A stretch of DNA of 64,000 bases from the NCBI GenBank assembly GCA_016200485.1, contig JACQEP010000012.1:1-64000 (forward strand). Direction: 5' to 3'. The notes under the pieces were generated by a model. The model saw only the letters and a list, made by a program, of their open reading frames with translations, made no database searches and was not told the DNA's origin. A program made the position numbers and the translations under genes. Shown here in pieces: positions 37,155 through 48,149 of this stretch (the stretch's first letter is position 1; each line of letters starts with the position of its first letter). The DNA is from Gammaproteobacteria bacterium (GTDB lineage Bacteria > Pseudomonadota > Gammaproteobacteria > Tenderiales > Tenderiaceae).

Positions 37155-39128
37155 ATGAAGAGTTTGTGGAACGACCAGGAAGCCAGTCAGTATCAGGGCG
37201 ATTTAGCCCTCCGCGTCTACACCTCTCGCCTGCTCGGCCGCGACAAGTCGCTGGTGCTGCACGGCGGCGGCAATACCTCGGTCAAAATTACTGAAAAAAA
37301 TATTCTGGGGCAAGATGAAGCCCTGCTTTATGTCAAAGGCAGCGGTTGGGATCTGGAGACGATTGACGCACCCGGATTTGCACCGGTGCGCATGAACCAC
37401 CTGCTGGCATTGGCCAAACTGGAACGGCTCAGCGATCCGCAAATGGTCAATGAACTACGTACCCATATGACCAACGCCAATGCACCGACACCCTCTGTCG
37501 AAGCCATTTTGCATGCGATCTTGCCCTACAAATTTGTCGATCACACGCATGCCGATGCAGTGGTCACCGTCACTAACACGCCTGACGGGTTGAAGCACAT
37601 CAAGCAAATCTATGGCGACACGATGGTCATCATTCCTTACATCATGCCCGGCTTCGATCTGGCACGACTATGCGCCATCGAATTCGAGAAACAACGCAAT
37701 GCCAAGACCATCGGCATGGTATTGCTCAATCACGGTATTTTCTCGTTCGGCGATAATGCCAAAGAAGCTTACGAGCGTATGATTTATCTGGTCAATCAAG
37801 CTGAAGAATTCCTGAAAGCCAAAAAGGCATGGGATTTATCATTACCGGCAACTACCGAAATCAAAACCGAACTGAGACACTCGCTGGCGGCACTGCGACA
37901 GCGAACCTCCAAGGCCTTCGGCAAACCCGTGATCCTGCGTAGCACACGCAATGCCGCGACCCTCGCCTTTGCTCAGCATCCAAAAATTGCAGACATCTCA
38001 CAACAAGGCCCGGCAACACCGGATCATGTGATCCGCACCAAACGCCTGCCACAACTCGGCCGCGATGTCACAGCCTACTCTCAATCATACAAACAGTATT
38101 TCGATACTCACGCACCTAACGCACGCGAGCCGAAGACCATGCTTGATCCGGCGCCACGTGTCATACTCGATACCGAGTTTGGACTCTGCACTATTGGCCG
38201 CAGCGCAGGCGATGCTCAAATCGTTGCCGATATTTATGAGCGCACCATCGAAATCATCCTTCGCGCCGAAATGCTGGGCGGTTATCGCGCCCTGTCCGCC
38301 AAAGATATTTTCGACATGGAATACTGGGATCTGGAACAGGCCAAGTTGAAGAAAAGCGGCAAACCAACGGTATTCAGCGGTGAAGTCGCCTTGGTAACGG
38401 GCGCCGCCTCCGGCATCGGCAAGGCCTGTGTCGATTCACTGCTACAACGCGGTGCCGCTGTCGTCGGCCTCGACCTCAGCCCCGCCATCACCGAAATGCA
38501 TCAACGCACGGATTATCTCGGCATCCGCTGTGACGTCAGCGATGAACAACAACTGCGCGATGCCCTCGAACAAACCGTGCGCGCCTTCGGCGGCCTCGAC
38601 ATGTTGGTGCTCAATGCCGGCATTTTTCCAGCGGGCTGCCGCATTGAAACGATCGCAACAGAGGAATGGCGCAAGGTGATGGCGATCAACCTCGACGCCA
38701 ACCTGGCCCTGATGCGCGAGTCCCACCCACTGTTGAAACTTGCACCACAAGGCGGGCGCATTGCCATCGTTGGCTCCAAGAACGTCCCCGCGCCCGGCCC
38801 TGGCGCCGTCGCCTATTCGGCCTCCAAGGCAGCGTTAACCCAGGTGATGCGCGTCGCCGCACTGGAATGGGGACAAGACAACATCCGCATCAATAGCGTT
38901 CATCCGGATGCCGTATTCGATACTGCCATCTGGACCGACGAAGTCCTTGTAGCCCGCGCCAAACACTATGGCCTGACGGTTGAGCAATACAAACGCAAGA
39001 ATATCTTGAAGACAGAAATCAGCAGCCGTGATGTTGCCGAGCTGGTCGTTGAAATGTGCGGGCCGTTGTTTGCAAAAACGACTGCAGCGCAGGTGCCGAT
39101 TGATGGCGGCAATGAGCGTGTGATCTAA
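37155..39128 (+). CDS. bifunctional class II aldolase / short-chain dehydrogenase
   Basis: Fusion of a zinc aldolase/adducin-type domain (residues about 1-390; LHGGGNTSVK, DHTHADAVV with metal His, LLNHGIFSFGD) and an SDR domain (about 410-657; TGAASGIG, NAGIF, YSASKAAL catalytic Tyr/Lys, IDGGNERVI). The layout equals RhaD/YuxG-like rhamnulose-1-phosphate aldolase/alcohol dehydrogenases, which split a phosphorylated ketose and process the aldehyde. ATG 37155 is preceded by GAGGCAGGA. Its product DHAP would join the glycerol branch encoded upstream. True substrate unknown. Confidence 0.9.
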   Translation: MKSLWNDQEASQYQGDLALRVYTSRLLGRDKSLVLHGGGNTSVKITEKNILGQDEALLYVKGSGWDLETIDAPGFAPVRMNHLLALAKLERLSDPQMVNELRTHMTNANAPTPSVEAILHAILPYKFVDHTHADAVVTVTNTPDGLKHIKQIYGDTMVIIPYIMPGFDLARLCAIEFEKQRNAKTIGMVLLNHGIFSFGDNAKEAYERMIYLVNQAEEFLKAKKAWDLSLPATTEIKTELRHSLAALRQRTSKAFGKPVILRSTRNAATLAFAQHPKIADISQQGPATPDHVIRTKRLPQLGRDVTAYSQSYKQYFDTHAPNAREPKTMLDPAPRVILDTEFGLCTIGRSAGDAQIVADIYERTIEIILRAEMLGGYRALSAKDIFDMEYWDLEQAKLKKSGKPTVFSGEVALVTGAASGIGKACVDSLLQRGAAVVGLDLSPAITEMHQRTDYLGIRCDVSDEQQLRDALEQTVRAFGGLDMLVLNAGIFPAGCRIETIATEEWRKVMAINLDANLALMRESHPLLKLAPQGGRIAIVGSKNVPAPGPGAVAYSASKAALTQVMRVAALEWGQDNIRINSVHPDAVFDTAIWTDEVLVARAKHYGLTVEQYKRKNILKTEISSRDVAELVVEMCGPLFAKTTAAQVPIDGGNERVI

Positions 39129-39130
39129 AA

Positions 39131-39192
39131 GTTTGTTGAGAAAACGCTTAATCCCTTTTTCCCTCCGGGAGAAGGCAAGGACGAGGGGATCA
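39131..39192. repeat. partial, diverged copy of the composite repeat
   Basis: TTTGTTGAGAAAACGCTTAA followed by CCCTTTTTCCCTCCGGGAGA and AGGACGAGGGGATCATTCAT corresponds, in reverse orientation, to the right half of the element at 58421-58568. It follows the aldolase/SDR stop codon. Confidence 0.6.
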
Positions 39193-39197
39193 TTCAT

Positions 39198-39226
39198 GTA
39201 GGGGTGGGTTTAAAACCCGCCCCTAC
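39198..39226. repeat. GTAGGGGTGGGTTT palindrome
   Basis: GTAGGGGTGGGTTTAAAACC pairs with the following CGCCCCTAC, with a single G-T type mismatch. It lies between the convergent ends of the aldolase/SDR gene and the GGDEF protein. Confidence 0.75.
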
Positions 39227-39237
39227 TACTTTTCCAA

Positions 39238-41019
39238 TCAAGCACCCGCTGCCGGCAAACCATCCGTCCGCCGACGGCGAGCGGTTCTCTTTTCAATGGC
39301 AGTAGAAATCAATGGGGGCTTAGTCGACCACATCTGAGTCACTTCGTTTACCACTCGTGGCGAACCGAAGCAAGGCCCCGTCAGATAATCAAATCCCAGC
39401 TTCTGCAGAAGTGAAATCTGCGACGGATCTTCCACACCCTGCGCCATCACACGCGAACCCAGTGCATTTCCAAAACTCACCATTCCCTGCAAAACTCTAT
39501 CTCCGACTATACCAGAGAAATCAGCATCGATAATCAGCGTATCGAATTGCATTTTTCCAAACCAGCTTATCGATGACGCCCCTTTGCCATAATGGCTCAG
39601 CGCCAGCCTCACGCCTAACCCGCGCAATGACGCCCACAAATCATGAGCAACTTCCTGGGATTCAAGCAACGCCCGCTCCGTGATCGACAACTGCAAGTAG
39701 GGCCCCTCAATCCCCGCCGATTCAAACAATGTCAGCAACAATTTGGGCAAATTCCTATCACAAAACTGCCACGAGGAAATCGCAACATTCACTGGCATGG
39801 GAGAAATTCCACTCTCTCGCCAACCAGAAATATCCTGACAAACTTTGCGCAACCACCATTCGCCCACGTTCCAGTTCAGCTCAGACTCATCGACAAAATC
39901 AAGAAACCCATTCAGCTCCACCCAACCATCCTTCGGATGCGACCAAAACATCAGCGAATCCAGCGAGTTCACCAAACCAGTTCTTGCATCGACGACCGGA
40001 ACATATCTGACTTGTAATTGATCGGCGGCCAGCGCCTGAGTCAATGACCGCAACACGGACACCAGATCTTGGGTATGCTCACTAAAGTTGTGCCCTGCGT
40101 ATCTGAAAGTAGCGCGCCCATTTTCCTTGGCTTCATACATCGCTGAATCGGCACACTTAATCAAGTCTTCTGCTGTTTCCCCGCAGCGCGGGTAGACGCC
40201 AATCCCGATGCTCGGTGTCACCGTTACCTTATGCCCATCAACTTCCAGCGCTGGTGTCAGCATATCAATCATCTTCTGCGCCACCACGGCACAAGCCTTC
40301 TCGGTCGAAATATCTTCAAGAATGACAGTGAACTCGTCGCCACCCAAACGGGCTACCGTGTCACTTTCACGCACGCATTTTTGCAAACGTACAGCAACTT
40401 CTTTCAAAACCTTGTCCCCAAAGTCATGCCCAAACCCATCATTGATCTGTTTGAAGTGATCCAGATCAAGAAACATCAAGGCCAAAGCAACTGGTTTCTG
40501 GCTTCGATGCGAACGGCTTATCGCCCGCTCCAATCGCTCACGAAACAATATCCGATTCGGCAATCCAGTTAATACATCATAGTGCGCTAGATAGGCCAGA
40601 CGCTCCTCGCCACGTTTACGCTCAATGGCATATTTCAATGCGCGCACCAGCAGGTTTCCATCGCACTGACCCTTGATCAGATAATCCTGCACCCCAAGCT
40701 GCACTGCCTGCATCGCCCGCCGCTCACCCTTGGCTCCTGTCAATACCACAATAGGTAACCCAGGCGCGGCCTCCTGCAAACGGCTAATAATTTCCATCCC
40801 CTCGCCGTCGGGTAGCGACATATCCGCCAGAACAACATCAAATGACCGGTCTGCAATATCCTCCAATGCCGAACCCAGCAGCGCATGATGCGCCACCGAA
40901 AAAACACCCTGCGCCGCCTCGGCAAGAAATTCTCGCACCAGACGCGCATCACCAGAATTATCCTCGATCAACAGGACATCCACTGGTTTTATTGTTTGAA
41001 AGCTCTCTCTTGATGACAT
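39238..41019 (-). CDS. response regulator with GGDEF and degenerate EAL domains
   Basis: A receiver (residues 10-130; IEDNSGDARL, LADMSLPDGEG phospho-Asp, IKGQ in place of the usual KP) is followed by GGDEF (about 165-320; RLGGDEF intact, DLDHFKQINDGFGHD) and an EAL-like domain (about 330-575). EAL is degraded: DSLMFW for EALLRW, SHYGKGASS for [14 protein letters not shown] for AEGVE. So it can be a diguanylate cyclase but hardly a phosphodiesterase. Four bases after the Rcp1-like regulator; the receiver is also Rcp1-like. Third gene of a kinase-regulator-effector unit. Confidence 0.9.
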   Translation of the reverse strand: MSSRESFQTIKPVDVLLIEDNSGDARLVREFLAEAAQGVFSVAHHALLGSALEDIADRSFDVVLADMSLPDGEGMEIISRLQEAAPGLPIVVLTGAKGERRAMQAVQLGVQDYLIKGQCDGNLLVRALKYAIERKRGEERLAYLAHYDVLTGLPNRILFRERLERAISRSHRSQKPVALALMFLDLDHFKQINDGFGHDFGDKVLKEVAVRLQKCVRESDTVARLGGDEFTVILEDISTEKACAVVAQKMIDMLTPALEVDGHKVTVTPSIGIGVYPRCGETAEDLIKCADSAMYEAKENGRATFRYAGHNFSEHTQDLVSVLRSLTQALAADQLQVRYVPVVDARTGLVNSLDSLMFWSHPKDGWVELNGFLDFVDESELNWNVGEWWLRKVCQDISGWRESGISPMPVNVAISSWQFCDRNLPKLLLTLFESAGIEGPYLQLSITERALLESQEVAHDLWASLRGLGVRLALSHYGKGASSISWFGKMQFDTLIIDADFSGIVGDRVLQGMVSFGNALGSRVMAQGVEDPSQISLLQKLGFDYLTGPCFGSPRVVNEVTQMWSTKPPLISTAIEKRTARRRRTDGLPAAGA

Positions 41020-41023
41020 GCAA

Positions 41024-41464
41024 TCAATCCGGCAAACGCACTATGGATAACCAAAACTCCTCAATACTCCTTACAACACCCAGGAATTTTTCATATTCAA
41101 TCGGTTTTGTGATGTAACAATTGGCATGACAGTCGTAACTTTTCAATATGTCTTCTTCTGCGCGAGAGGTTGTCAATACCACTACGGGTATCCGGCGTAG
41201 TTCATGGTCATGCTTTAGTTCATCCAGAACCTCCCATCCATCTTTGCGTGGCAGGTTCAGATCCAGCAGGATCAAATCCGGTCGCTTCACATCGACATAT
41301 TTCCCAGTGGCCCGCAGATAAGCAATCGCCTCTTCACCGTCATTGACCACGGCCAGCTTATTGCGCACCTTCCCTTCATGAAAAGCTTCTATCGTCAATC
41401 GTACGTCGCCTGGATTGTCCTCCACCAGCAGAATCTCGATTGCCCTCCCCGTTGCCAACGCCAT
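41024..41464 (-). CDS. Rcp1-like single-domain response regulator
   Basis: A 146-residue receiver of the phytochrome-partner (Rcp1) class: LLVEDNPGDVRLTIEAF at the start, LILLDLNLPRKDG with phospho-Asp near 70, VVLTTSRAEEDI and CYITKPI. The start is set at ATG 41464, 89 bp inside the 3' end of the kinase gene; the upstream extension to 41728 is the kinase in another frame. Kinase and regulator overlap suggests tight coupling. Confidence 0.9.
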   Translation of the reverse strand: MALATGRAIEILLVEDNPGDVRLTIEAFHEGKVRNKLAVVNDGEEAIAYLRATGKYVDVKRPDLILLDLNLPRKDGWEVLDELKHDHELRRIPVVVLTTSRAEEDILKSYDCHANCYITKPIEYEKFLGVVRSIEEFWLSIVRLPD

Positions 41465-42596
41465 TGACCGCATCCCCCAATTGTTTGCTGATCGTGAAAT
41501 TGAACACTGAGCCCTCCCCAAATACGGACTCGACCCAGATTCTCCCTTTATGAAGCTCCGCAATCCTTTTGCATACCGCCAAACCGATCCCTGTTCCCGG
41601 ATATTCATCCTTGGCATGTAGCCGTCTGAATACCTCAAATATTTTTTCATGATGCTTGGGTTCGATTCCGATTCCATTATCGGCAACGCTGAACCGCCAA
41701 TAGTCGCCTTCATCGTGACAGGAAACATATATTTTCAATTGACTTTTAGAACGATATTTAATGGCATTTGAGATCAGGTTCTGAAACAGTTGAGTCAGTT
41801 CAATGGGCAAACCATACAACTTTGGCAGGGGCGAAGGTTCGATAATGGCATGACTTTCTTCGATATGAGGTTGAAGATTCGTCAGCGCTGTATGCAACAT
41901 ATCTTCAACATTGACTAGTCTATATTTAAACTCACCGCGACCGAGTCGTGAGTAATCAAGAAGGTCATTAATCAATGCCTGCATTCGATTGGCACCATCG
42001 ACCGCATAATTAATAAATTCATCGGCATCGGCATCCAACTTGCCTTGATAGCGCCGGCCGAGCAATTGCACATAACTCGATACCATCCGCAATGGTTCCT
42101 GCAAATCGTGTGAGGCGACATAACCAAAACGCTCCAACTCCTTGTTAGAGCGCGCAAGGTCCTCCGCTTGGCGTTGCAACTGGCGTTCTTTCTGTTTACG
42201 TTCGGTCGCATCGCGAATGGAAACGATGATCGACAATTGCTGATCGATATACGCGGGACTTAGGCTGATTTCGACCGGCACAGATTTGCCATCGCGACGC
42301 ACTGCTGACAATTCGGTCAGCAAACCCATGGGGCGGGCATTGGGATATTGATTGTAAGCTTCACGGTTCAAGACATGCCGCGCCCGCGCGGCTTGGGGAA
42401 TCAAAATCTCAACCTTGGCACCGATTAACTCGTCGCGGGAATAACCAAACAAGGTCTCCGCCATGTTATTAACCAGGGTGATAGTGCCGTCGGCATCGAC
42501 GATTAACTGGGCATCGGGGGCGCTATCAAATAAAACCTCCCCTAACCGCTCGATTGGCCTTTGGGGAATAGTATCGATTGGTTTCTTCTTGACCAA
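41376..42596 (-). CDS. PAS-domain histidine kinase (phytochrome-kinase-like)
   Basis: Soluble sensor kinase. One PAS domain (residues about 20-135; DADGTITLVNNMAETLFGYSRDEL) with a PAC segment (RRDGKSVPVEISLSP), coiled linker, HisKA with VASHDLQEPLRMV (phospho-His near 163) and HATPase_c (NLISNAIKY, DNGIGIEP, GTGIGLAVCKRI). The HDLQEPLR type is the class found in cyanobacterial/bacterial phytochromes and their Rcp1 partners, here encoded next. Start is TTG 42596 with AGGGG upstream. Signal unknown; the PAS could bind heme or flavin. Confidence 0.9.
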   Translation of the reverse strand: MVKKKPIDTIPQRPIERLGEVLFDSAPDAQLIVDADGTITLVNNMAETLFGYSRDELIGAKVEILIPQAARARHVLNREAYNQYPNARPMGLLTELSAVRRDGKSVPVEISLSPAYIDQQLSIIVSIRDATERKQKERQLQRQAEDLARSNKELERFGYVASHDLQEPLRMVSSYVQLLGRRYQGKLDADADEFINYAVDGANRMQALINDLLDYSRLGRGEFKYRLVNVEDMLHTALTNLQPHIEESHAIIEPSPLPKLYGLPIELTQLFQNLISNAIKYRSKSQLKIYVSCHDEGDYWRFSVADNGIGIEPKHHEKIFEVFRRLHAKDEYPGTGIGLAVCKRIAELHKGRIWVESVFGEGSVFNFTISKQLGDAVNGVGNGEGNRDSAGGGQSRRRTIDDRSFS

Positions 42597-42819
42597 TTGC
42601 GACCCCTGTCACGTGAACAACTGCCACGGACTCAAAGAAATCTTTATAATTGGCATCCGTTAATGGCACTTCGGCTTTTCGCCATTAATCCGGACATCAT
42701 TACCTGATAAATTTACTATAGATATAATTACGTACTAGGGCAATAGTATCTTGACTATTAAGTTTCCGTTGGCAACTACCACTAATTAATTAGCGATTTA
42801 TTAATCCGGAAGGAACATC

Positions 42820-44487
42820 ATGGCGCAATACATCTTCACAATGAATCGGGTCAGCAAGGTGGTTCCACCTAAACGGGTGATCTTGAAAGACATATCTCTT
42901 TCCTTCTTCCCCGGCGCCAAGATTGGGGTGCTGGGCCTGAACGGCTCCGGTAAATCGAGCCTGCTGCGCATCATGGCGGGCGTTGATAAAGAGTATGAGG
43001 GTGAGGCGCGCCCGCAATCCGGGATCAAGGTCGGCTATTTACCTCAGGAACCGAAGCTCAACCCTGAAAAAGATGTGCGCGGCAACATTGAAGAATCCGT
43101 CCAACCCATCAAAGATGCCCTCGACCGTCTCAATGCTGTCTATGGCGCCTATGCCGACCCCGATGCTGACTTTGATGCCCTGGCCAAGGAACAGGCCGAA
43201 CTTGAGGCCCTCATCCAAACCACGGACGGTCACAATCTTGACCGCCAGCTGGAGATCGCCGCTGATGCCCTGCGCCTGCCGCCGTGGGATGCCGATGTCA
43301 GCAAACTCTCAGGCGGTGAAAAACGCCGCGTTGCGCTGTGCAAACTGATCCTGTCGAAACCCGACATGCTGCTCCTCGACGAGCCCACCAACCATCTGGA
43401 TGCGGAATCCGTCGCCTGGCTGGAACACTTCCTGCACGAATACACCGGGACCGTCGTCGCAGTCACCCATGATCGCTACTTCCTCGACAACGTCGCAGGC
43501 TGGATACTCGAACTGGATCGCGGCCACGGCATTCCATGGGAAGGTAATTACTCTTCCTGGCTGGAGCAAAAAGGAAAACGCTTAGAGCAAGAACAGAAGA
43601 CAGAAGCGGCGCATATCAAGGCCATGAATCAGGAGCTGGAATGGGTGCGTTCTAATCCAAAAGGCCGCCAGGCCAAAGCCAAAGCGCGTATTGCCCGCTT
43701 CGAAGAACTGAGTCGTGTTGACTATCAGAAGCGTAATGAGACCAATGAAATTTTCATCGCGCCCGGCCCACGCCTCGGTGACCAAGTTATTGAAGCTATC
43801 AATTTAGGCAAGGGATTCGGTGACCGCCTGTTAATCGATAATCTTAATTTCAGTCTGCCACCGGGCGGCATCGTCGGCGTCATCGGCCCCAATGGTGCCG
43901 GTAAAACGACTCTTTTCCGAATGCTGATCGGCCAAGAGAAACCAGATGCCGGTGAGCTGCGTTTGGGCAGCACCGTGAAACTGGCGTATGTCGATCAAAA
44001 CCGGGATTCTCTGACAGGCAATAAAACCGTATGGGAAGAAATTTCCGATGGCCAGGATATTATTCAAGTCGGCAATTTCGAACTCAACTCGCGCGCCTAT
44101 GCCAGCCGCTTCAATTTTAAGGGTACCGATCAACAGAAACGCGTTGGCGAACTTTCTGGCGGAGAGCGCAACCGTTTGCATCTGGCCAAGTTGTTACGCG
44201 CGGGCGGCAATGTGCTGTTATTGGATGAACCGACAAATGACCTGGATGTGGAAACCTTACGTGCCCTTGAAGAAGCGCTACTCGAATTCGCCGGTTGCGC
44301 GGTGGTCATCTCCCATGACCGCTGGTTCCTCGACCGTATAGCCACTCACATCCTCGCCTTCGAGGGTGACAGTCACGTCACCTGGTTTGAGGGCAACTAT
44401 GCCGACTATGAAGCCGATCGCATCCGCCGCTTAGGCGATCAGGCGAAGCAACCTCACCGCATCAGCTTCAAGAAATTCAGTGCATAG
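42820..44487 (+). CDS. ettA: energy-dependent translational throttle protein EttA (ABC-F)
   Basis: Ribosome-binding ABC-F ATPase gating the first translation elongation cycle according to ATP/ADP level. Two ABC domains: [35 protein letters not shown] in the first; [35 protein letters not shown] in the second. The EttA arm and linker ([20 protein letters not shown]) are present. Length 555 equals the family. Start ATG 42820 with GGAAGGA. Its end overlaps the convergent GGDEF/EAL gene by 11 bp. Confidence 0.97.
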   Translation: MAQYIFTMNRVSKVVPPKRVILKDISLSFFPGAKIGVLGLNGSGKSSLLRIMAGVDKEYEGEARPQSGIKVGYLPQEPKLNPEKDVRGNIEESVQPIKDALDRLNAVYGAYADPDADFDALAKEQAELEALIQTTDGHNLDRQLEIAADALRLPPWDADVSKLSGGEKRRVALCKLILSKPDMLLLDEPTNHLDAESVAWLEHFLHEYTGTVVAVTHDRYFLDNVAGWILELDRGHGIPWEGNYSSWLEQKGKRLEQEQKTEAAHIKAMNQELEWVRSNPKGRQAKAKARIARFEELSRVDYQKRNETNEIFIAPGPRLGDQVIEAINLGKGFGDRLLIDNLNFSLPPGGIVGVIGPNGAGKTTLFRMLIGQEKPDAGELRLGSTVKLAYVDQNRDSLTGNKTVWEEISDGQDIIQVGNFELNSRAYASRFNFKGTDQQKRVGELSGGERNRLHLAKLLRAGGNVLLLDEPTNDLDVETLRALEEALLEFAGCAVVISHDRWFLDRIATHILAFEGDSHVTWFEGNYADYEADRIRRLGDQAKQPHRISFKKFSA

Positions 44488-47400
44488 CAACATTTGACGT
44501 CATCTCGGTCAAAGGCCGGTTGAAGAAGGAGATCACTTCTTCAGCCGGTACTGGCTTGCTGAAGAGGAAGCCTTGCACTTCATCACAACCTTGACGCCGC
44601 AAAAACTCCAGCTGCTCGACAGTTTCGACACCCTCTGCCAGCACCCTGATATTCAAACTACGTCCCATCGTGATAATTGCGGTACTTAAAGCCGCATCAT
44701 TGGCATCAGTCAGCGCATTCCGTATAAAAGAGCGATCAATCTTCAGCGTGTCGACAGGGAAACGCGTCAAATAACTCAGCGATGAATAGCCGGTACCAAA
44801 ATCATCTAACGATATTTTAATATTATTAGACTTAAACTCCGCCAGCAATGCCACGCTCTCATCAACATTATCCATCAAGCTGCTTTCGGTAATCTCGAGG
44901 TCGAGATATTGGGGATCGATTCCACTGGCAACAATTGCCTGCCGTATAACCTGCGCCAGCTGTCTTCCCTGAACAAACTGGCGCGGCGAAATATTAACTG
45001 CTACTCTGACCATGTATCCTGCTTCATGCCAACGCTTGCCTTGACGACAGGCCTCCTGTATCACCCATTCGCCTACTTGCAAAATGAGCCCGGTTTCTTC
45101 AAGCAACGGAATAAAACGGATCGGAGACACCATCCCGAGGTCAGGATGATTCCAGCGGATCAATGCCTCCACACCCACCACATTGCCGTGCTTGAGATCT
45201 ATTTGTGGTTGATAGAATAATACAAATTCATTTCTCTCCAGCGCCCGACGCAGGCTGTTCTCCAACACCAACTGCTCAAACGCCATGGCGTCAAGATCAT
45301 TGGAGTAAAACTTATAGGCATTACGGCCATGCTCTTTCACATGATGCATAGCCGCACCTGCGTGCTTCATAAGATCGTTTGCGTCATGGGCATCATCAGG
45401 ATAAATAGCCACTCCGATGCTGACGGTAATAAACACTTCCCTATCCCCTATCACAAAAGGCTGCTCAAACTGAGACAACACCTTCTTTGCAATTACTTCA
45501 GCATCCTGACTACGCGCTATCCCGGGCGACATGATGGAAAACTCATCACCACTCAGCCGACTTACGACATCAATATCTCTGACATTGTAAGTCAACCTTC
45601 CGGCCACACTTTTCAATAACTCATCTCCAGCATTTTGACCCAATGTTTCATTCAGAGTCTTGAATCGATCCAGGTCGACTCTTAATAGCGCAATCTTTTC
45701 TCCGCGCTGATAAGAGCGTGCGATTGACTGCACCAACTTCTCATTCAATAACGTACGATTTGGCAACTCGGTTAACACATCGAAGTTAGCCAGTCGGTGA
45801 ATCTGGTCTTGGGCCTCCCTCATCTGTGTCACATCGTTACAAACCATGATGTAGTTGGAGACGAACCCTTTTTCATCCTTTGTAACACTAACTGTCGCCC
45901 ATGCGGTGTACTCTCCCCCCTCCCCCTTATAACTACTGAATTCACCGCGCCAGCTACCCTGATGATCAACAATTTTCCATATATTGTTAACCATTTCCTG
46001 ACCATTCAATGCCGACTTGAACAGGAAATCCATCGTTTTCCCGACAATGATGTCCGGCGTATAACCACTAATCTCGACAAAGGAACGATTAACCCGCATA
46101 ATCGACTTTTCTGGTGACAATATAACAATCCCTTCTATGCTATTGGAAAACACCTGCTCCGCCAGTCGCATGTTTTGCTCAGTTTGACGGCGAACGCTCA
46201 GATCACGAACAATTCCAATAAAAATTGGCTCTTTACCAAGATGAACCGCACTTAACTCAATCTCAATTGGAAATAAATCATTATTCTTGCGCTTGCCAAC
46301 CAGCTCCCTTCCTGATCCAATCACTCGCGCCTCACCACTGAGCAAATAACGGTTCATAAACACATGGTGCTTATCGGCATATTCATCCGGCATCAGTATT
46401 TGCACTGGACTCCCAAGCACCTCATTTCTCTTGTAGCCAAAGATATACTCAGCCGCCTTATTAAAAGTAATCATTAATCCATTCTTATCAATGGCGATAA
46501 TTGCATCCAATACGTTATCAAGGATTGTGCGTACTTGCTCCTCGCTGTTGCGCAAGGCCTCTTCAGCATCACGCCTTTCGGTAACATCACGAAAATAGAC
46601 AGATACTCCGGTACGATGTGGGTAGACATGGATCTCCAACCACCGATTTTCCGGTGGGTAATATCCCTCGAACTCGATTGGCACACGATCCATGGCTGCC
46701 TTGTATATCGGTTTATAAAAACTGCTCGCCAATTCAGGGATCATATCCCAAAGATTTTTGTTTACACTCTCATCCTTGGTTATTGAAAATATTTCCCTCG
46801 CCTTCGAATTGCAATATTGAATCTCAAAGTCATTATCGATAGCAATATAACCATCTGTCGTGCTTTCCAGGATATTAAGCACCTGTTTTCGTTTCAGGTT
46901 TAGCTCATGTTCGACTGCTTTTCTATCACTAATATCGAGAACCGTTCCGAAGAGACGTACTATCTCACCCTCATCATTAAGCGTTGCTTCGACATGATGC
47001 TGCACGGTCCTGATCACGCCATCTCGCAGAATTATCCGGTGATCCACCGAGAATGACTCCCCCATTTCCATTAATTCCATAATTGCCTGATACACGTATT
47101 CTCGATCTTGGGGATGAACAGTCTTGATCAGATAGCTACGGATAACAACATCGATATTTATATTTTCTCTGCAGTGGATTATGTATAACTCATCTGTCCA
47201 GTAATATTCCCTGGTCTTAGTATTCCACTCCCATAGCCCAAGCCCCGCTACCAGTTGCGCTCTACGCAGCCGTTCATTACTGTTTTCAGCCGACTTTTCA
47301 TGATCATATAATCTTTTTGAAACCAAATTCAGGGAACCCACTAGTTTTCCAATTTCTGAATAACCACCATTACGGTGTAAAATATTTCCTCTGCTGTCAT

Positions 47401-47998
47401 CGATATGGGCTGCAAATTCACTTGCTTCATTAATTATTTTCAATGGACGACGCATAATAAGAACAATGACCACTACGGCAATCAGTGCCACAATCAATCC
47501 ATCTTTGATTTGATGGGCAATAAATGCCTCGCCCAGGAACCCTGCCGCCTGGTCTCGATAATTAATAAATAGCCATCCCTCCAAATGGGTACTCGTGACA
47601 GGCACCCAGACATCGACATTGTCCAGCTGGTGTATCACTTGCGGATTGAAGGACTTCGGTGGCGTGTGATTCGCTATCTTTGAATCTGAGGAACTCGAAT
47701 ATATCAGTGTCCCATGTTCATTAAACACGGCAATTTCTTTAGCATCTGAACTAAGCTTCGCGCCATCGAGGAAATAGCTGATCGCCGTTAAATCCTGCTG
47801 CCTGACATGAACTGAAACCTTATCTGCCAGCACCACCGCTTTTGTTAGACTCCGCTCTGCCGCGATACGCCCCAAATCTTCCTGTAATTCGGAGGCCATA
47901 TGAAACGCAAAAATCATGGTGCTGGCCACCAGCAACCAGCCGACCATGACTGGCAGCTGAATTCTCAATTCCCCAAAACGAGCCAGAAACTTTCTCAT
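44477..47998 (-). CDS. membrane PAS-GGDEF-EAL c-di-GMP signalling protein
   Basis: A 1173-residue sensor. TM1 is about residues 15-35, a periplasmic region about 36-165, TM2 about 170-188, a HAMP-like stretch, then four PAS modules (about 235-720; two with PAC-like [15 protein letters not shown] and [13 protein letters not shown]), GGDEF (about 745-900; signature SGDEF) and EAL (about 920-1160). EAL is intact: [34 protein letters not shown] and AEGVET, so it is likely an active phosphodiesterase; the GGDEF may be catalytic or regulatory. Monocistronic, with orn (pGpG degradation) elsewhere in the window. Confidence 0.92.
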   Translation of the reverse strand: MRKFLARFGELRIQLPVMVGWLLVASTMIFAFHMASELQEDLGRIAAERSLTKAVVLADKVSVHVRQQDLTAISYFLDGAKLSSDAKEIAVFNEHGTLIYSSSSDSKIANHTPPKSFNPQVIHQLDNVDVWVPVTSTHLEGWLFINYRDQAAGFLGEAFIAHQIKDGLIVALIAVVVIVLIMRRPLKIINEASEFAAHIDDSRGNILHRNGGYSEIGKLVGSLNLVSKRLYDHEKSAENSNERLRRAQLVAGLGLWEWNTKTREYYWTDELYIIHCRENINIDVVIRSYLIKTVHPQDREYVYQAIMELMEMGESFSVDHRIILRDGVIRTVQHHVEATLNDEGEIVRLFGTVLDISDRKAVEHELNLKRKQVLNILESTTDGYIAIDNDFEIQYCNSKAREIFSITKDESVNKNLWDMIPELASSFYKPIYKAAMDRVPIEFEGYYPPENRWLEIHVYPHRTGVSVYFRDVTERRDAEEALRNSEEQVRTILDNVLDAIIAIDKNGLMITFNKAAEYIFGYKRNEVLGSPVQILMPDEYADKHHVFMNRYLLSGEARVIGSGRELVGKRKNNDLFPIEIELSAVHLGKEPIFIGIVRDLSVRRQTEQNMRLAEQVFSNSIEGIVILSPEKSIMRVNRSFVEISGYTPDIIVGKTMDFLFKSALNGQEMVNNIWKIVDHQGSWRGEFSSYKGEGGEYTAWATVSVTKDEKGFVSNYIMVCNDVTQMREAQDQIHRLANFDVLTELPNRTLLNEKLVQSIARSYQRGEKIALLRVDLDRFKTLNETLGQNAGDELLKSVAGRLTYNVRDIDVVSRLSGDEFSIMSPGIARSQDAEVIAKKVLSQFEQPFVIGDREVFITVSIGVAIYPDDAHDANDLMKHAGAAMHHVKEHGRNAYKFYSNDLDAMAFEQLVLENSLRRALERNEFVLFYQPQIDLKHGNVVGVEALIRWNHPDLGMVSPIRFIPLLEETGLILQVGEWVIQEACRQGKRWHEAGYMVRVAVNISPRQFVQGRQLAQVIRQAIVASGIDPQYLDLEITESSLMDNVDESVALLAEFKSNNIKISLDDFGTGYSSLSYLTRFPVDTLKIDRSFIRNALTDANDAALSTAIITMGRSLNIRVLAEGVETVEQLEFLRRQGCDEVQGFLFSKPVPAEEVISFFNRPLTEMTSNVAMH

Positions 47999-48149
47999 GA
48001 ACCGATAGTTCGCCTCGCCATAAGCACAACAATAAATAGATATATCTTTTAATATCAGTTAGTTATATGATTACATCGATAAAATATGTAGAATGCGGCG
48101 CTATTTTTTTAGCGGCAGAATCAAGAGATTCTTGAGGATTAATCAGTAG

